NCBI GenBank assembly: GCA_019637395.1
Contig: JAHBVR010000023.1
Coordinates: 62,001 to 126,000, forward strand
Direction: 5' to 3'
Source: Vulcanimicrobiota bacterium
Lineage (GTDB): Bacteria > Vulcanimicrobiota > Xenobia > Xenobiales > JADMJV01
Length of the DNA: 64,000 bases
Part shown: piece after piece, positions 1 to 9,109 of the stretch
Position numbering within the stretch: the first letter of the stretch is position 1
Layout of the letters: every line of letters starts with the position of its first letter
Position numbers and translations under genes: made by a program
The notes under the pieces: generated by a model
The model's input: only the letters and a program-made list of their open reading frames with translations
Told to the model about the DNA's origin: nothing
Databases searched by the model: none

Positions 1-947
1 TGCTTTCGGCCGTGGCCGACGCTCTGAAAAAACGGCCCCTGGACGAAATCGAACTCGAAAAAATTCGCAAAAAGATTCTGCCCAACCTGGAGTCGCCTCA
101 GGGAGCCCTGAACGAACTCTATGACATCTTCCGCCAACAGTTCTATCGCTATCATCCCTACAAGCGCAACGGCCGTCTGGCCGAGGGCCTGCTGGAAAGA
201 TTGCGGGCTCACCAGGTCCAGGCGTTCATGGATCAATACTACGTCGCCAATCGTATCATCGTCTCGATTTCCGGGCGCATTGACCGGACCGTAGCCGTGA
301 AGATGGTGGAAGATCGCTTTGGCGCTCTGCCCCAAAAGGAAATTCGCAATATGGAAGTGAGCTGGGATCCCAAGCCCACCGAAAAAGAAGTGTTTCTGAC
401 CGGCGGTGGTCAGTTGGGCTGGCTGTTCGTGGGCTATCCCGCACCCTCCGGCCCGAGCCGGGACTATGCGGCCATGCGGGTGATCAACTCTCTGCTGGGA
501 GAGGGGCTTTCTTCCCGGCTCTTTACGGAAATCCGCGAGAAGCGCAGCCTGTGTTACGAGCTTGGTTCCATGTACCCGGTGCTCCGGGGGCCTTCGCATT
601 TTCTTACCTATACCGTGACCAAGCCCGAGCAGGTCTGGCCGGCTCGCAAGCAGTTGCTGGTGGAAATCGACCGCTTGAAGAAGGACGGCATCACCAGGCA
701 AGAGCTGGAAGAAAGCAAGCGCAAGGTGATCGGGAGCTACTGGCAGGAGCGTGAAACCAACCAGGGGCGCGCTTTCGCCTCGGCCCAGGGGGAGCTGCTG
801 GGGCTCAGTTACGAGTTCGACAGTCAATTCATGCGCTCGCTGGAGATGGTCACCACCGAGGACGTCAAGGAGGTGGCGCGGCGCTATTTGGACAACGCTA
901 CCCTTATCGTGGCTCGTCCACGCGGTATCTTTTATTGGGATCTGTGA
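1..947 (+). CDS. M16-family zinc-peptidase-like protein, 3' part
   Basis: The reading frame is open from the first bases of the window, so the 5' end lies outside. The visible part matches the second half of M16 (insulinase/processing peptidase-like) proteins: a central segment with RIIVSISGRID and a C-terminal half with GEGLSSRLFTEIREKRSLCYELGS, the substrate-cradling domain (motif split here as GEGLSSRLF then REKRSLCYE). The HxxEH zinc motif would be upstream and is not visible, so catalytic competence cannot be judged. Its stop codon overlaps the cmk start by one base (TGATG), which suggests co-transcription. Family call is confident; the substrate is unknown. Confidence 0.85.
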   Translation, partial: LSAVADALKKRPLDEIELEKIRKKILPNLESPQGALNELYDIFRQQFYRYHPYKRNGRLAEGLLERLRAHQVQAFMDQYYVANRIIVSISGRIDRTVAVKMVEDRFGALPQKEIRNMEVSWDPKPTEKEVFLTGGGQLGWLFVGYPAPSGPSRDYAAMRVINSLLGEGLSSRLFTEIREKRSLCYELGSMYPVLRGPSHFLTYTVTKPEQVWPARKQLLVEIDRLKKDGITRQELEESKRKVIGSYWQERETNQGRAFASAQGELLGLSYEFDSQFMRSLEMVTTEDVKEVARRYLDNATLIVARPRGIFYWDL

Positions 948-1627
948 TGAAAAAAGCGAATGTCGCCATCGATGGCTTCGCCGGCAGCGGCAAGACTACC
1001 GTGGCCGTGGAACTGGCCCGCCAATTGGAGCTGGTTTATTTAGATACCGGATTGATGTATCGTTCGGTAGCGCTCCAATGTTTGCGCGAAGGCCTTGACG
1101 CCGGACAGGATGCTGTGCTGGCCTCCCTCATGGAGCGCTTCGAGCTGAAAATGGAAGTGGTGGCCCGACCTCATCCGACCTGCCGCATGATCCTGGGTCG
1201 CGAAGACGTCACCGACGAACTGCATGATCCTCGCGTCACCGCCCTGGTTCCCCAGGTGGCCAGTTGTTCGGCCGTGCGCCGTGAGTTGGTGGCCCGCCAG
1301 CAGGCTTTCGCCCGGCGGGGCGGGGTGGTCATGGTAGGCCGGGACATCGCTTCGGTGGTGCTGCCCGATGCCGAGGTCAAAATCTTTCTGGCCGCCAACC
1401 TGGCCGAACGGGCCCGGCGCCGGTCTCTGGAACTGGCCGCTAAGGGCAGGCACCTGACTCAACAGGAGGTGGAGGCCGATCTGGCTCTGCGCGACAAAAT
1501 CGACAGCGAGCGGGAGGATAGCCCCCTGATCTGCGTGGCGGAGGCCAGGCAAATCGACACCACCGGCCGCACGGTGGCGGAAGTTGTCGACGAAATCTCC
1601 GGCTGGGTGCGCTGTGGGAGCGTTTGA
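947..1627 (+). CDS. cmk: cytidylate kinase
   Basis: This enzyme phosphorylates CMP and dCMP to the diphosphates with ATP in the cytosol. The 226-residue length is normal for bacterial Cmk. The P-loop GFAGSGKT is at residues 10-17 and the nucleoside-binding DTGLMYR segment follows near residue 37. A GRDI element near residue 130 and an arginine-rich lid near 155 also fit. I chose the ATG at 947, which overlaps the upstream stop, over an in-frame TTG 12 bases earlier, because the protein then begins MKKANVAIDG as family members do. It overlaps the next gene, so cmk, the DUF512 gene, der and plsY look like one operon. Confidence 0.95.
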   Translation: MKKANVAIDGFAGSGKTTVAVELARQLELVYLDTGLMYRSVALQCLREGLDAGQDAVLASLMERFELKMEVVARPHPTCRMILGREDVTDELHDPRVTALVPQVASCSAVRRELVARQQAFARRGGVVMVGRDIASVVLPDAEVKIFLAANLAERARRRSLELAAKGRHLTQQEVEADLALRDKIDSEREDSPLICVAEARQIDTTGRTVAEVVDEISGWVRCGSV

Positions 1628-3056
1628 CCCCAAAGGCGCTGTCCTTGTCGAGGTTTTTTCTGAGGGCGCGGCGGCCCGAGCGGGCTTGCAAGCCGGCGAC
1701 CAGATTCTGGCCGTCAACGGAGTTCCTCCAACGGACCTGATGGACTTGATGGATCGGACCTACGCGGGTCCTACCTTTCTCCGGGTGCAGCGCCAACAGG
1801 AGATTCTTGAAATCCCTTTGCCGCGGCTCGAGCATGAGCCATTGGGCGCCGAGTTCTCGGACACGCTTTTCAATCGCGTCAAAACCTGCCGGAACAAGTG
1901 CGTCTTCTGTTTCATGGATCAGATGCCCAAGAAGATGCGCGGGTCCCTCTATTACCGGGACGACGATTATCGGCTCAGCAATTTGCACGGCAACTTCATC
2001 ACCCTGACCAACGTGTCGGACGAGGAATGGCAGCGCATCCACGATCAACACGTTTCTCCGCTCTACGTCTCGGTGCACGCCACCGACGAGGACTTGCGCG
2101 AAGAACTGCTCGGCTCCACCAAACTGGCACGCATGAACCTGATGGATCGACTGCGCAGGCTGGCCGAGTGGGGCATCGACTTTCATACCCAGATCGTGCT
2201 GATGCCCGGGCTCAACGACGGCGCTCAGCTCGACAAGAGCATCCAGGATCTGCTGACGCTGATGCCGGCGCTTCAGACCATCAGCGTGGTGCCCGTCGGC
2301 CTGACCAAATATCGAGCCCATCTGCCCCTGCTCAAGCCGGTCAGCGCCGAGATGGTGCCCTCCATCCTGGCCCAGGTGCAAGCCTATCAGCGGGCTTGTT
2401 TGGAAGAATACGGCGAGCCCGTTGTCTACCTGGCCGACGAAATGTACCTGATCGGGGGCCTGGCCATGCCGCCCCACAGTCACTACGGAGATTATTCCCA
2501 GCACGAGAACGGAGTGGGCATGGTGCGCCGCTTCATCGTCGATTTCAACCGGCGCAAGCGCTTTTTGCCCAAGCAGTTGCCCCGCATGCGCGTGCTCATG
2601 ATTACGGGCGAATACGGAGGCATGATCTTTCCTCCTATGATCGAAGAGTTGCAGCGGCGAATACCGGGTCTGCAGCTCAAGTTGAGCGTCATCAAGAATG
2701 AATTCTTCGGCGACCTGGTGCGCTGTAGCGGTTTGCTGGCCGGTCGCGACGTGCTGGCCCAGTTGGAGCGCGAGAAGGACTTCCTGACCCCGGAGACGCT
2801 GGTGCTGATGCCTGGAAATGCCCTGAAAGACGCAGCCGTGGTAGGAGAGGGCAGCGGGGGCATGTTGCTCGACGACATCTCTTTGCAGTCTTTGTCCGAC
2901 CGCTTCGGCGTCACCATCGTCAACGCCGGCAGCACCTGCCAGGAGTGGCTGCAGACTCTCAGTGACGGGCGCGGCCTGGGCCGCTACCTGCCCAATCTCG
3001 AACAGCCCACGCCTGTGGTCGTCCACCATTTCCCTGAGCATCAGAAGGCATCATGA
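1614..3056 (+). CDS. PDZ / radical SAM / DUF512 protein
   Basis: The protein has an N-terminal PDZ-like segment (about residues 1-70, with AARAGLQAGDQILAVNG) and then a radical-SAM-like iron-sulfur motif CRNKCVFC with cysteines at 92, 96 and 99. The C-terminal half is the DUF512 region. This architecture matches a widespread uncharacterised family often placed beside der or plsY; its reaction is not established. The start is uncertain: a GTG at 1614 overlaps cmk by 14 bases, and a TTG at 1584 would add ten residues. The 3' end overlaps the der ATG by four bases (ATGA). Family assignment is firm, function unknown. Confidence 0.85.
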   Translation: MGAFDPKGAVLVEVFSEGAAARAGLQAGDQILAVNGVPPTDLMDLMDRTYAGPTFLRVQRQQEILEIPLPRLEHEPLGAEFSDTLFNRVKTCRNKCVFCFMDQMPKKMRGSLYYRDDDYRLSNLHGNFITLTNVSDEEWQRIHDQHVSPLYVSVHATDEDLREELLGSTKLARMNLMDRLRRLAEWGIDFHTQIVLMPGLNDGAQLDKSIQDLLTLMPALQTISVVPVGLTKYRAHLPLLKPVSAEMVPSILAQVQAYQRACLEEYGEPVVYLADEMYLIGGLAMPPHSHYGDYSQHENGVGMVRRFIVDFNRRKRFLPKQLPRMRVLMITGEYGGMIFPPMIEELQRRIPGLQLKLSVIKNEFFGDLVRCSGLLAGRDVLAQLEREKDFLTPETLVLMPGNALKDAAVVGEGSGGMLLDDISLQSLSDRFGVTIVNAGSTCQEWLQTLSDGRGLGRYLPNLEQPTPVVVHHFPEHQKAS

Positions 3057-4396
3057 CAAAACCTCAAGCCATTTCCGAGGCCGGCGAGAAGCCGGTCGTC
3101 GCCATTCTGGGCCGGCCCAACGTAGGCAAGTCGGCTCTTTTCAACCGCCTGACCGGCCGGCGCCAATCCATTGTGGCCGACATTCCCGGAGTCACCCGCG
3201 ACCGCATTTACGGTGAGTGCGAGTGGGGGGGACGCACCATGGCGGTAGTGGATACCGGTGGTATGGATCCGGAAGACCCCGACCTTTTGCGCCAGCATGT
3301 GTTCGCCCAGGCGCGCGTGGCCATGGACGAGGCGGCGGTGCTGCTCTTTGTGGTGGACGGTCAGGCCGGCGTGCATCCGCTCGACATCGAGCTGGCCGAT
3401 CTGTTGCGGCGCAGCCAGAAACCCACCTTGCTGTTGGTCAACAAGGCCGAAAGCCCTAAGGTGGAATCCGACCGCTTTGAATTTTATCAGCTCGGGCTAG
3501 GAGATCCCGTGCCTATTTCAGCCATGCACGGGACTTACACCGGCGATATGCTGGACATGGTACTGCAGCTTCTGCCTGCACGCCAGGCCGGGGAGGTCAG
3601 CGATGAGGAAATGGCCGTGGCCCTGGTAGGGCGACCCAATGTGGGCAAATCCTCTTTGCTGAATTGCCTGCTGGGCGAAGAACGCTCCCTGGTCCACCAC
3701 GAGGCGGGCACCACCCGCGACGCCGTGGATACTCTCTTCGAGTTTGAAGGCCGGCGCATTCGTCTGGTCGATACCGCTGGTTTGCGCCGGCGCAGCAAGG
3801 TCGATGAGGACATCGAATACTATAGCTCGCTGCGTTCGTTGCAGGCGCTGCAGCGCTCGCAGGTGGCCATGCTGGTACTGGACGCCGGCGAGCCGATCTC
3901 GGCTCAAGATCAACGCATCGCCGGCGAAATCCAGAAAGCCAACCTGGCTTCGGTGATCGTGGTCAACAAGTGGGACATCATGCTCAAGCAAGGCAACGCC
4001 AAGGCTCAGCAAAAGTACATCCAGTCGGTGGCCACCCAACTGGACTTTGTCGCCTACTCGCCGGTCATTTATGTCTCGGCTCGGACCGGGCTGGAGACCC
4101 ATGACATTCTGGCCGCCGCTTTAGACGTCCACGAGCAGTGGGGCCGGCGCGTCGATACCAGCACCCTGAATCTGGTGGTGCGTGAAGCCATCGCCATGCA
4201 GCCGCCCCCCAGCTACAAGGGTCAGCAGTTGAAGGTTCTCTATGTATCCCAACCGAAAACCCAGCCGCCAACGGTGGTTTTGAAAGTGAACTCGCCCAAA
4301 CTGGTGCACTTTTCCTACCGCCGCTACCTGGAGAATCAGCTGCGCGCCGCCTTTGGCTTCGTGGGCACTCCGCTCATCCTACGTTTCGAGGTATAG
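3053..4396 (+). CDS. der: ribosome biogenesis GTPase Der (EngA)
   Basis: Der is a double GTPase required for maturation of the 50S ribosomal subunit. Two G domains are visible: the first P-loop GRPNVGKS at residues 20-27 with DTGG and NKAE further on, the second GRPNVGKSSL near residue 190 with DTAGLRRRSKVDEDIE and NKWD. A KH-like C-terminal domain follows. The length of 447 residues is typical. It starts in a four-base overlap with the DUF512 gene and ends two bases before plsY, so translation is probably coupled along the operon. Confidence 0.97.
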   Translation: MTKPQAISEAGEKPVVAILGRPNVGKSALFNRLTGRRQSIVADIPGVTRDRIYGECEWGGRTMAVVDTGGMDPEDPDLLRQHVFAQARVAMDEAAVLLFVVDGQAGVHPLDIELADLLRRSQKPTLLLVNKAESPKVESDRFEFYQLGLGDPVPISAMHGTYTGDMLDMVLQLLPARQAGEVSDEEMAVALVGRPNVGKSSLLNCLLGEERSLVHHEAGTTRDAVDTLFEFEGRRIRLVDTAGLRRRSKVDEDIEYYSSLRSLQALQRSQVAMLVLDAGEPISAQDQRIAGEIQKANLASVIVVNKWDIMLKQGNAKAQQKYIQSVATQLDFVAYSPVIYVSARTGLETHDILAAALDVHEQWGRRVDTSTLNLVVREAIAMQPPPSYKGQQLKVLYVSQPKTQPPTVVLKVNSPKLVHFSYRRYLENQLRAAFGFVGTPLILRFEV

Positions 4397-4398
4397 AC

Positions 4399-5004
4399 GT
4401 GTTTCCGTTTTGGGCCTTGTTTTTGTTCGTCGTCTGCTATTTCATCGGTGCCATCCCCTTCGGGTTGTTCGTCTCGCGTCGCCAGGGAGTGGACCTGTCC
4501 AGACAGGGCAGCGGCAATACCGGGGCGGCCAACGCGGCCCGCATCCTGGGGCTGAAGGCCGGACTGACGGTGCTGGCCCTGGATGCCGCCAAGGGTCTTA
4601 TGGCTGTGATCCTGGCTTACTTCGCGCTCCTGCCCGGAGTGCTCCTGAACCTCACCAAAGTCGTCTTTGGTTTGGTGGCCATTTTCGGGCACAACTACTC
4701 GATCTTCCGGCGCTTCAAGGGAGGCAAAGGCATTGCCACCACCTTCGGCGTGGTGCTGGCTTTAAATCCCAAGGTGGCTCTGCTGGCAGGCCTCCTCTGG
4801 TTAGGCCTGGTCGGCCTCACCCGCTTCAGTTCCGTCGGCTCCCTGGCCGCCACCGCCGCCATGCCTTTGCTTTTCGTCTACTATAGCGACCCCTGGGAAT
4901 ACGTGGGCTTCGGCTTCGCCTCGGCGGCCTTAGCCTTTCTCCGCCATAGCGAGAACCTCGAGCGCCTGGCTCAAGGCCGCGAACTCAAGATCGACGAAGG
5001 TTAG
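4399..5004 (+). CDS. plsY: glycerol-3-phosphate acyltransferase PlsY
   Basis: PlsY is a membrane enzyme that acylates glycerol-3-phosphate from acyl-phosphate, the first step of phospholipid synthesis. The 201-residue protein shows the family motif [10 protein letters not shown] at residues 37-46, a second loop with [15 protein letters not shown], and several hydrophobic segments. The start is GTG at 4399, two bases after the der stop. The gene ends one base before the probable ancestral stop of the convergent, decayed vapC. Confidence 0.95.
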   Translation: MFPFWALFLFVVCYFIGAIPFGLFVSRRQGVDLSRQGSGNTGAANAARILGLKAGLTVLALDAAKGLMAVILAYFALLPGVLLNLTKVVFGLVAIFGHNYSIFRRFKGGKGIATTFGVVLALNPKVALLAGLLWLGLVGLTRFSSVGSLAATAAMPLLFVYYSDPWEYVGFGFASAALAFLRHSENLERLAQGRELKIDEG

Positions 5005-5005
5005 G

Positions 5006-5389
5006 TCAGGCGGACACGATATCGTTTGGGAGAAGTCGTTACCCTTGAAAAGCAGGCGCTTCCCGGTGGTTTTGGCCAGCGCGTAGGCGAAGCAATCGCC
5101 AAAATTGAGGCCGGCGGGGTGAGCACCCTTGCCGTAGCGACGGAACGCTTCCCGGGCAGTCCGCGCCTGCTCCATCGTGACCGGGCCATTTCGATACCAA
5201 GTCGATCCAACAGTGGCTTGAGAATTGCAGCGCGCTTGGGGTCCTTGGAGCGGTCCACCACCATCGCGGTTTCCAAGAAGTTGGCCACCGACATCTTGGA
5301 ACCGCCGACTGAGCGATTTTCGTTACAAAGTCCGTCTCTTCCGGCTCGCCGTAGAGGATGGCAAGGATTGCCGAGCTGTCTGCGGTCAC
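5006..5389 (-). pseudogene. vapC: vapC-like PIN-domain toxin, three frameshifts
   Basis: Translating the minus strand in three frames in turn rebuilds a normal VapC. Frame 1 gives MTADSSAILAILYGEPEE (start GTG at 5389). Frame 2 gives [19 protein letters not shown] and [10 protein letters not shown]. Frame 3 gives [25 protein letters not shown] and [11 protein letters not shown]. Frame 1 then resumes as DIVSA and a stop at 5006-5008. The shifts lie near 5297-5312, 5178-5188 and 5020-5030, and each is explained by one lost base. The DSSA and NFGDCFAYA segments carry PIN-type acidic residues. Neighbouring genes are intact, so decay is more likely than poor sequence. The start overlaps vapB by four bases. 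Confidence 0.8.
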
Positions 5390-5574
5390 GCGGGTAGGCC
5401 CCTTTCGTCGTAGAGGAGAGAAGCGTGATCGGGCGGATTTTCTGGCTCCAGTCGGTCGAGACGTTCACGCAGGGCTACGGTGATCGCCTCCGTCATTGTC
5501 TCTTCGGTCAGGGAGGCCAGTTCGCTGGCCAACTGCTGAAAGAGTAGCGAAGGTTTCCGGAGTCTGACTGTCAA
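5386..5574 (-). CDS. vapB: VapB-type antitoxin
   Basis: This 62-residue protein has the segment LASELASLTEETMTEAITVALRERL, typical of the VapB/Rv0623-like antitoxin family in which a short ribbon-helix-helix-like N-terminus is followed by a toxin-binding tail (motif given as LTEETMTEAITVALRERL). The tail ends DERGLPA. The start is a TTG at 5574 with a poor ribosome-binding site, so the N-terminus is uncertain. It overlaps the toxin start by four bases (GTGA), the usual VapBC arrangement. The partner toxin gene is broken, so the antitoxin is probably a remnant or an orphan. Confidence 0.7.
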   Translation of the reverse strand: MTVRLRKPSLLFQQLASELASLTEETMTEAITVALRERLDRLEPENPPDHASLLYDERGLPA

Positions 5575-5645
5575 ACTCCGCCCAGGTTCGCCCTCGTTGC
5601 GAACGATTAAGTGGGCGACGTGGAAAGCGCCGGAGGTGTAGAAGG

Positions 5646-6770
5646 ATGCTGGAAATCGAAAGTATTCGGGGCTTGCTCGATCAGGTTTTGACCGTGATGG
5701 TGCGGGAGCAAGCGTCGGACGTCTACATCAAGGCGGGTAAGGCACCCATTCTACGGATCGAAGGCCAGTTGGCGCCGGTGGAATGCGCCGCTCTGACCCC
5801 GGCCATGACCGAGCACCTGGCCTATACGATTATGCCTTCGCACCAACGCGAGAAGTTCGACAGCGGCATCGACGACGCTAACTTCATCTACAATCTCGAC
5901 CGTGTCGGCCGCTTCCGTACCAACGCTTATCGCGCCCGTGGCAGTATCTGCATGGTCATGCGACGCGTTCAGGAAGACATCCTCGAGTTCGAGCAGTTGG
6001 GTCTGCCGCTGGTGCTGGGCGAACTGGCAATGAAAAAGCGCGGCTTGGTCCTGTTGACGGGCCCGACCGGCTCGGGTAAATCCACCAGCCTGGCCTCGAT
6101 GATCAAGTATCGCAAGGAAAAGGCCATGGGCCACATCCTCACCATCGAGGATCCGATCGAGTATCTGCACACCGATACGGAAACTTGCATCGTTAGTCAG
6201 CGGGAGATTGGACACGACACCAAGACCTTCATGGAGGCCCTGGAGAGTGCGGTCCGTCAGGCTCCCGACGTGCTGCTCATCGGCGAAATGCGCGACGTGG
6301 AGTCGGTCAAGGCTTCCGTCTACTTCGCCGAAACCGGCCACCTTGTGCTCTCCACTCTGCACGCCAACAACGCCATCCAAACCGTGGAGCGCGTGCTTCA
6401 GTTCTTCCCGGAAGATATGCACCAGGGCATCCTGGCCCAGTTGTCGCTGAACGTGCGCGGCATCGTGGCCCAACGTCTGATTCGCGGCCATGACGGTAAG
6501 CGCGTGGCGGCTTGCGAAGTGCTCATCGGCAACGCGCGCATGGCCGAGTTGATGCGAGCCGGCAGCTTGACCCAGATCAAGCGCGAACTCGATCAGTTTC
6601 TACCGGAAGGTATGCAGAGCTTCGATACGTCCTTGCTCGAGCTTTATCGCAGCGGCAAGATCTCGGTGGATGAAGCCATTCGCAACTCGGACAATGCCAA
6701 CGACATGCGACTCAAAATCAAATCTTCCATGCCGGTCAATCTGGCCGGCGCCAATAACGACGACTACTAG
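5646..6770 (+). CDS. pilT: type IV pilus retraction ATPase, PilT/PilU family
   Basis: This is a hexameric cytoplasmic ATPase that powers retraction of type IV pili. The 374-residue protein has the N-terminal PAS-like region with ASDVYIKAG near residue 23, Walker A GPTGSGKST at 139-147, Walker B LLIGEMRD near 210, the His box STLHANNA, and a C-terminal EAIRNSDN element like the AIRNLIRE signature. A good Shine-Dalgarno GGAGGT at 5632-5637 precedes the ATG. PilU-like paralogues look very similar, so PilT versus PilU is not settled. No other pilus gene lies in the window. Confidence 0.92.
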   Translation: MLEIESIRGLLDQVLTVMVREQASDVYIKAGKAPILRIEGQLAPVECAALTPAMTEHLAYTIMPSHQREKFDSGIDDANFIYNLDRVGRFRTNAYRARGSICMVMRRVQEDILEFEQLGLPLVLGELAMKKRGLVLLTGPTGSGKSTSLASMIKYRKEKAMGHILTIEDPIEYLHTDTETCIVSQREIGHDTKTFMEALESAVRQAPDVLLIGEMRDVESVKASVYFAETGHLVLSTLHANNAIQTVERVLQFFPEDMHQGILAQLSLNVRGIVAQRLIRGHDGKRVAACEVLIGNARMAELMRAGSLTQIKRELDQFLPEGMQSFDTSLLELYRSGKISVDEAIRNSDNANDMRLKIKSSMPVNLAGANNDDY

Positions 6771-6790
6771 CGCTGGAAGGAGCAGGCCCC

Positions 6791-7477
6791 ATGAGCGACG
6801 AGCTTCCTGAAGACGACGACAACATCGAAATGCTCGAGACCTTCCAGACCGGTGAGAAGTTCACCGAGTCGACCGGACAGGTGTTGCACGAGCGTGGAAT
6901 TCCGCTTTCCTTGCGAGTGCGCTCAGGCTTCTTTGAAGAGGGCGGGCTCAATCTCGAGGGGGCTCAGGTCGCCTGGGCCGACATCGAATACATCGCGTTG
7001 GGAATCATTCACCATTCGCTGGGCAGTATGGAGCCCCCCAAGGGCATGATGCGCCAGGTGGTGGGAAAAATCATGGGCAAAAATGATCGCGCCGATGCCA
7101 AAGCTCCGCGCTACCAGGAATCAGTTTTTCTGGATCTCTACAGCAGCAAGCACGACGCGCCCTTTCGCTTTGAAGCGGCGGCCATCAACTACCGCTCGTT
7201 TCTGGGCAAAGATGCGCTTTATATTTCCCAGCACAACTTCTACCGTTTGCTGGTGCGCATCGCCCGGGCCAGCACGGCCGCCCGCGTCAATGACAACGCC
7301 TACTATTACATCATCCGCCGCCGTGATCAGGTGAAAAACTATCCGGCCATTTACGACTACGAGTTGGAAAGCCAGACCGATCTGGGCCGTTTGGAATTTT
7401 TGCGCACCACCACCGAGTTGGACTTGAGCCGCGACAGTTATACCTCGGAGGAAGATGAGTTGGAAAACGTTGAGTGA
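6791..7477 (+). CDS. conserved hypothetical protein
   Basis: I do not recognise this 228-residue protein. It has an acidic N-terminus (DELPEDDDNIEMLETF), no signal peptide or membrane segment, and a central region with WADIEYIALGIIHH that resembles PH-like domains where a residue check is made on solvent-exposed strands. Many aromatic residues (NAYYYIIRRRDQ, YPAIYDYELE) lie in the second half. It starts 20 bases after pilT and overlaps gatC by 23 bases, so it is very likely translated as part of this operon. A regulatory or scaffold role is only inference. Confidence 0.7.
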   Translation: MSDELPEDDDNIEMLETFQTGEKFTESTGQVLHERGIPLSLRVRSGFFEEGGLNLEGAQVAWADIEYIALGIIHHSLGSMEPPKGMMRQVVGKIMGKNDRADAKAPRYQESVFLDLYSSKHDAPFRFEAAAINYRSFLGKDALYISQHNFYRLLVRIARASTAARVNDNAYYYIIRRRDQVKNYPAIYDYELESQTDLGRLEFLRTTTELDLSRDSYTSEEDELENVE

Positions 7478-7766
7478 GTTAACCACCGACCAGGTCGCGC
7501 ACGTGGCCAGGCTGGCCCGCCTGGACCTCAGTCCTGAGGAGACCGAGGGGTTTCGCAAGGATTTGAGTTCCATCGTCGGTTATATCGAACGCTTGCGCCA
7601 GGTGGATACTTCGCAGGTGCCCGCCACCCTGGGTGTCCAGCCCCATGCCAATGTCCTGCGCCAGGACGAGGCCAGGCCCTCGTTGGGGCCGGATGGAGTG
7701 CTGGCCAATGCGCCCCAGCGCGAGAATGACGCCTTTCAAATCCCGAGAATCCTGGAAGAAGCCTGA
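7455..7766 (+). CDS. gatC: Asp/Glu-tRNA amidotransferase subunit C
   Basis: GatC stabilises the GatCAB complex that amidates Glu-tRNAGln or Asp-tRNAAsn. The 103-residue protein shows the family pattern VAHVARLARLDLSPEE near residue 14, ending with FQIPRILE, which threads over GatA. The start ATG lies inside the 3' end of the upstream gene. gatA begins two bases after the stop. gatB is not in the window, so the three subunits are not encoded together here. Confidence 0.93.
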   Translation: MSWKTLSELTTDQVAHVARLARLDLSPEETEGFRKDLSSIVGYIERLRQVDTSQVPATLGVQPHANVLRQDEARPSLGPDGVLANAPQRENDAFQIPRILEEA

Positions 7767-7768
7767 TC

Positions 7769-9103
7769 ATGAATCTGTCCGAGCGCGACCGCGAGCTGCA
7801 TGCCTTTTTGTATTTCAGTGAGGAGCAGGCGCTGGTCGGCGACGGGCCTTTGAGTGGCCAAACCGTGGCCCTCAAGGACAATCTGTGCGTCAAGGGCTGG
7901 CCCACCACGGCGGGCTCCCGCATCCTGGAGAATTTCGTGCCACCGTATACGGCCACGGTGGTGGAGCGTCTGCGGGCGGCCGGGGCGCGTTTGTTGGGCA
8001 AGACCAATTTGGACGAGTTCGCCATGGGCTCTTCCACCGAAAATTCGGCTTACGGCGTGACGCGCAATCCCTGGGATCTGGAACGGGTGCCCGGGGGCTC
8101 CAGCGGTGGTTCGGCCGCGGCCGTGGCGGCCGGTTTGTGCGACCTGGCTCTGGGCACCGATACCGGCGGTTCGATTCGGCAGCCCGCCGCTTTCTGCGGC
8201 ATCACCGGTCTGAAGCCGACCTACGGTCGGGTTTCCCGCTACGGATTGATCGCCTACGGCAGTTCTCTCGATCAGATCGGTCCGATGGCCTATTCGGCGG
8301 AGGATTGCGCCCGTCTACTGCAGGTGATAGCCGGTCCGGACCCCCTGGATTCCACCTGTTTTCAAGAAGCGAGTCCGGATTTCTCCGCTCAGATGAAGTC
8401 CGACTGCAAAGGTTTACGCCTGGGCTGGGATCCTGCCCTGATCAAAGACCTGGCTCCGGAGATGCGCGCCGCCTTCGAAGCCGGCCTGCAGGTCTATCGG
8501 GAGTTGGGCCTCCAGTTGGTGGAGGTCTCTTTGCCGCATATCGAATACTCGCTGCCGGCCTATTACCTGATCGCCACCGCCGAGGCCTCCTCCAATCTGG
8601 CGCGCTACGATGGGGTCCGCTATGGCCACCGCGCTCAGGGGGCCAAAGATGTCGCCTCCATGATGAGCAAAACGCGCTCCGAAGGCTTCGGCGCCGAAGT
8701 CAAACGGCGCATCATGCTGGGCACCTACGCCCTTTCTTCGGGCTACTACGACGCCTACTACGCACAGGCCCAGAAAATGCGCACCCTGCTGCGCCAGGAT
8801 TTTCAAAAGGTGTTCACCGCCGCCGACGCCTTTGCGCTCCCGACCACCCCGGCTCCCGCCTTCAAGATCGGGGAAAAGAGCCAGGACCCGCTGGCCATGT
8901 ATCTCTCCGACGTCTATACGGTGGTGGCCAATCTAACCGGATTGCCCGCCCTCTCTCATCCTGGCGGTTTCCTTGGCGAATTGCCCGTCGGGTTGCAGTT
9001 GATGGCCCCCGCCTGGCAAGAGGGCCGTTTGTTGCAACTGGCTCACCATTTCCAGCAGCGCACCTCATTCCACCAAAAGCGGCCCCAAGCGGCCGTAGTG
9101 TAA
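7769..9103 (+). CDS. gatA: Asp/Glu-tRNA amidotransferase subunit A
   Basis: GatA is the glutaminase subunit, releasing ammonia for transamidation. The amidase triad is visible: Lys36 in VALKDN, the cis-Ser111 in GGSSGGS and Ser135 in TGGSIRQPA, with the same spacing as in characterised GatA. Further marks are GLKPTYGRVSRYG and the C-terminal PVGLQLMAP. At 444 residues it is about 30-40 residues shorter than usual, and the N-terminal helices are reduced. It follows gatC by two bases. Confidence 0.95.
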   Translation: MNLSERDRELHAFLYFSEEQALVGDGPLSGQTVALKDNLCVKGWPTTAGSRILENFVPPYTATVVERLRAAGARLLGKTNLDEFAMGSSTENSAYGVTRNPWDLERVPGGSSGGSAAAVAAGLCDLALGTDTGGSIRQPAAFCGITGLKPTYGRVSRYGLIAYGSSLDQIGPMAYSAEDCARLLQVIAGPDPLDSTCFQEASPDFSAQMKSDCKGLRLGWDPALIKDLAPEMRAAFEAGLQVYRELGLQLVEVSLPHIEYSLPAYYLIATAEASSNLARYDGVRYGHRAQGAKDVASMMSKTRSEGFGAEVKRRIMLGTYALSSGYYDAYYAQAQKMRTLLRQDFQKVFTAADAFALPTTPAPAFKIGEKSQDPLAMYLSDVYTVVANLTGLPALSHPGGFLGELPVGLQLMAPAWQEGRLLQLAHHFQQRTSFHQKRPQAAVV

Positions 9104-9109
9104 ACCAGC

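Noticed and set aside
1440-3041. Long open frame on the minus strand (533 codons) opposite the radical-SAM/DUF512 gene
   Set aside because: His/Gln/Val-rich composition without any domain; it mirrors the codon bias of the real gene on the other strand.
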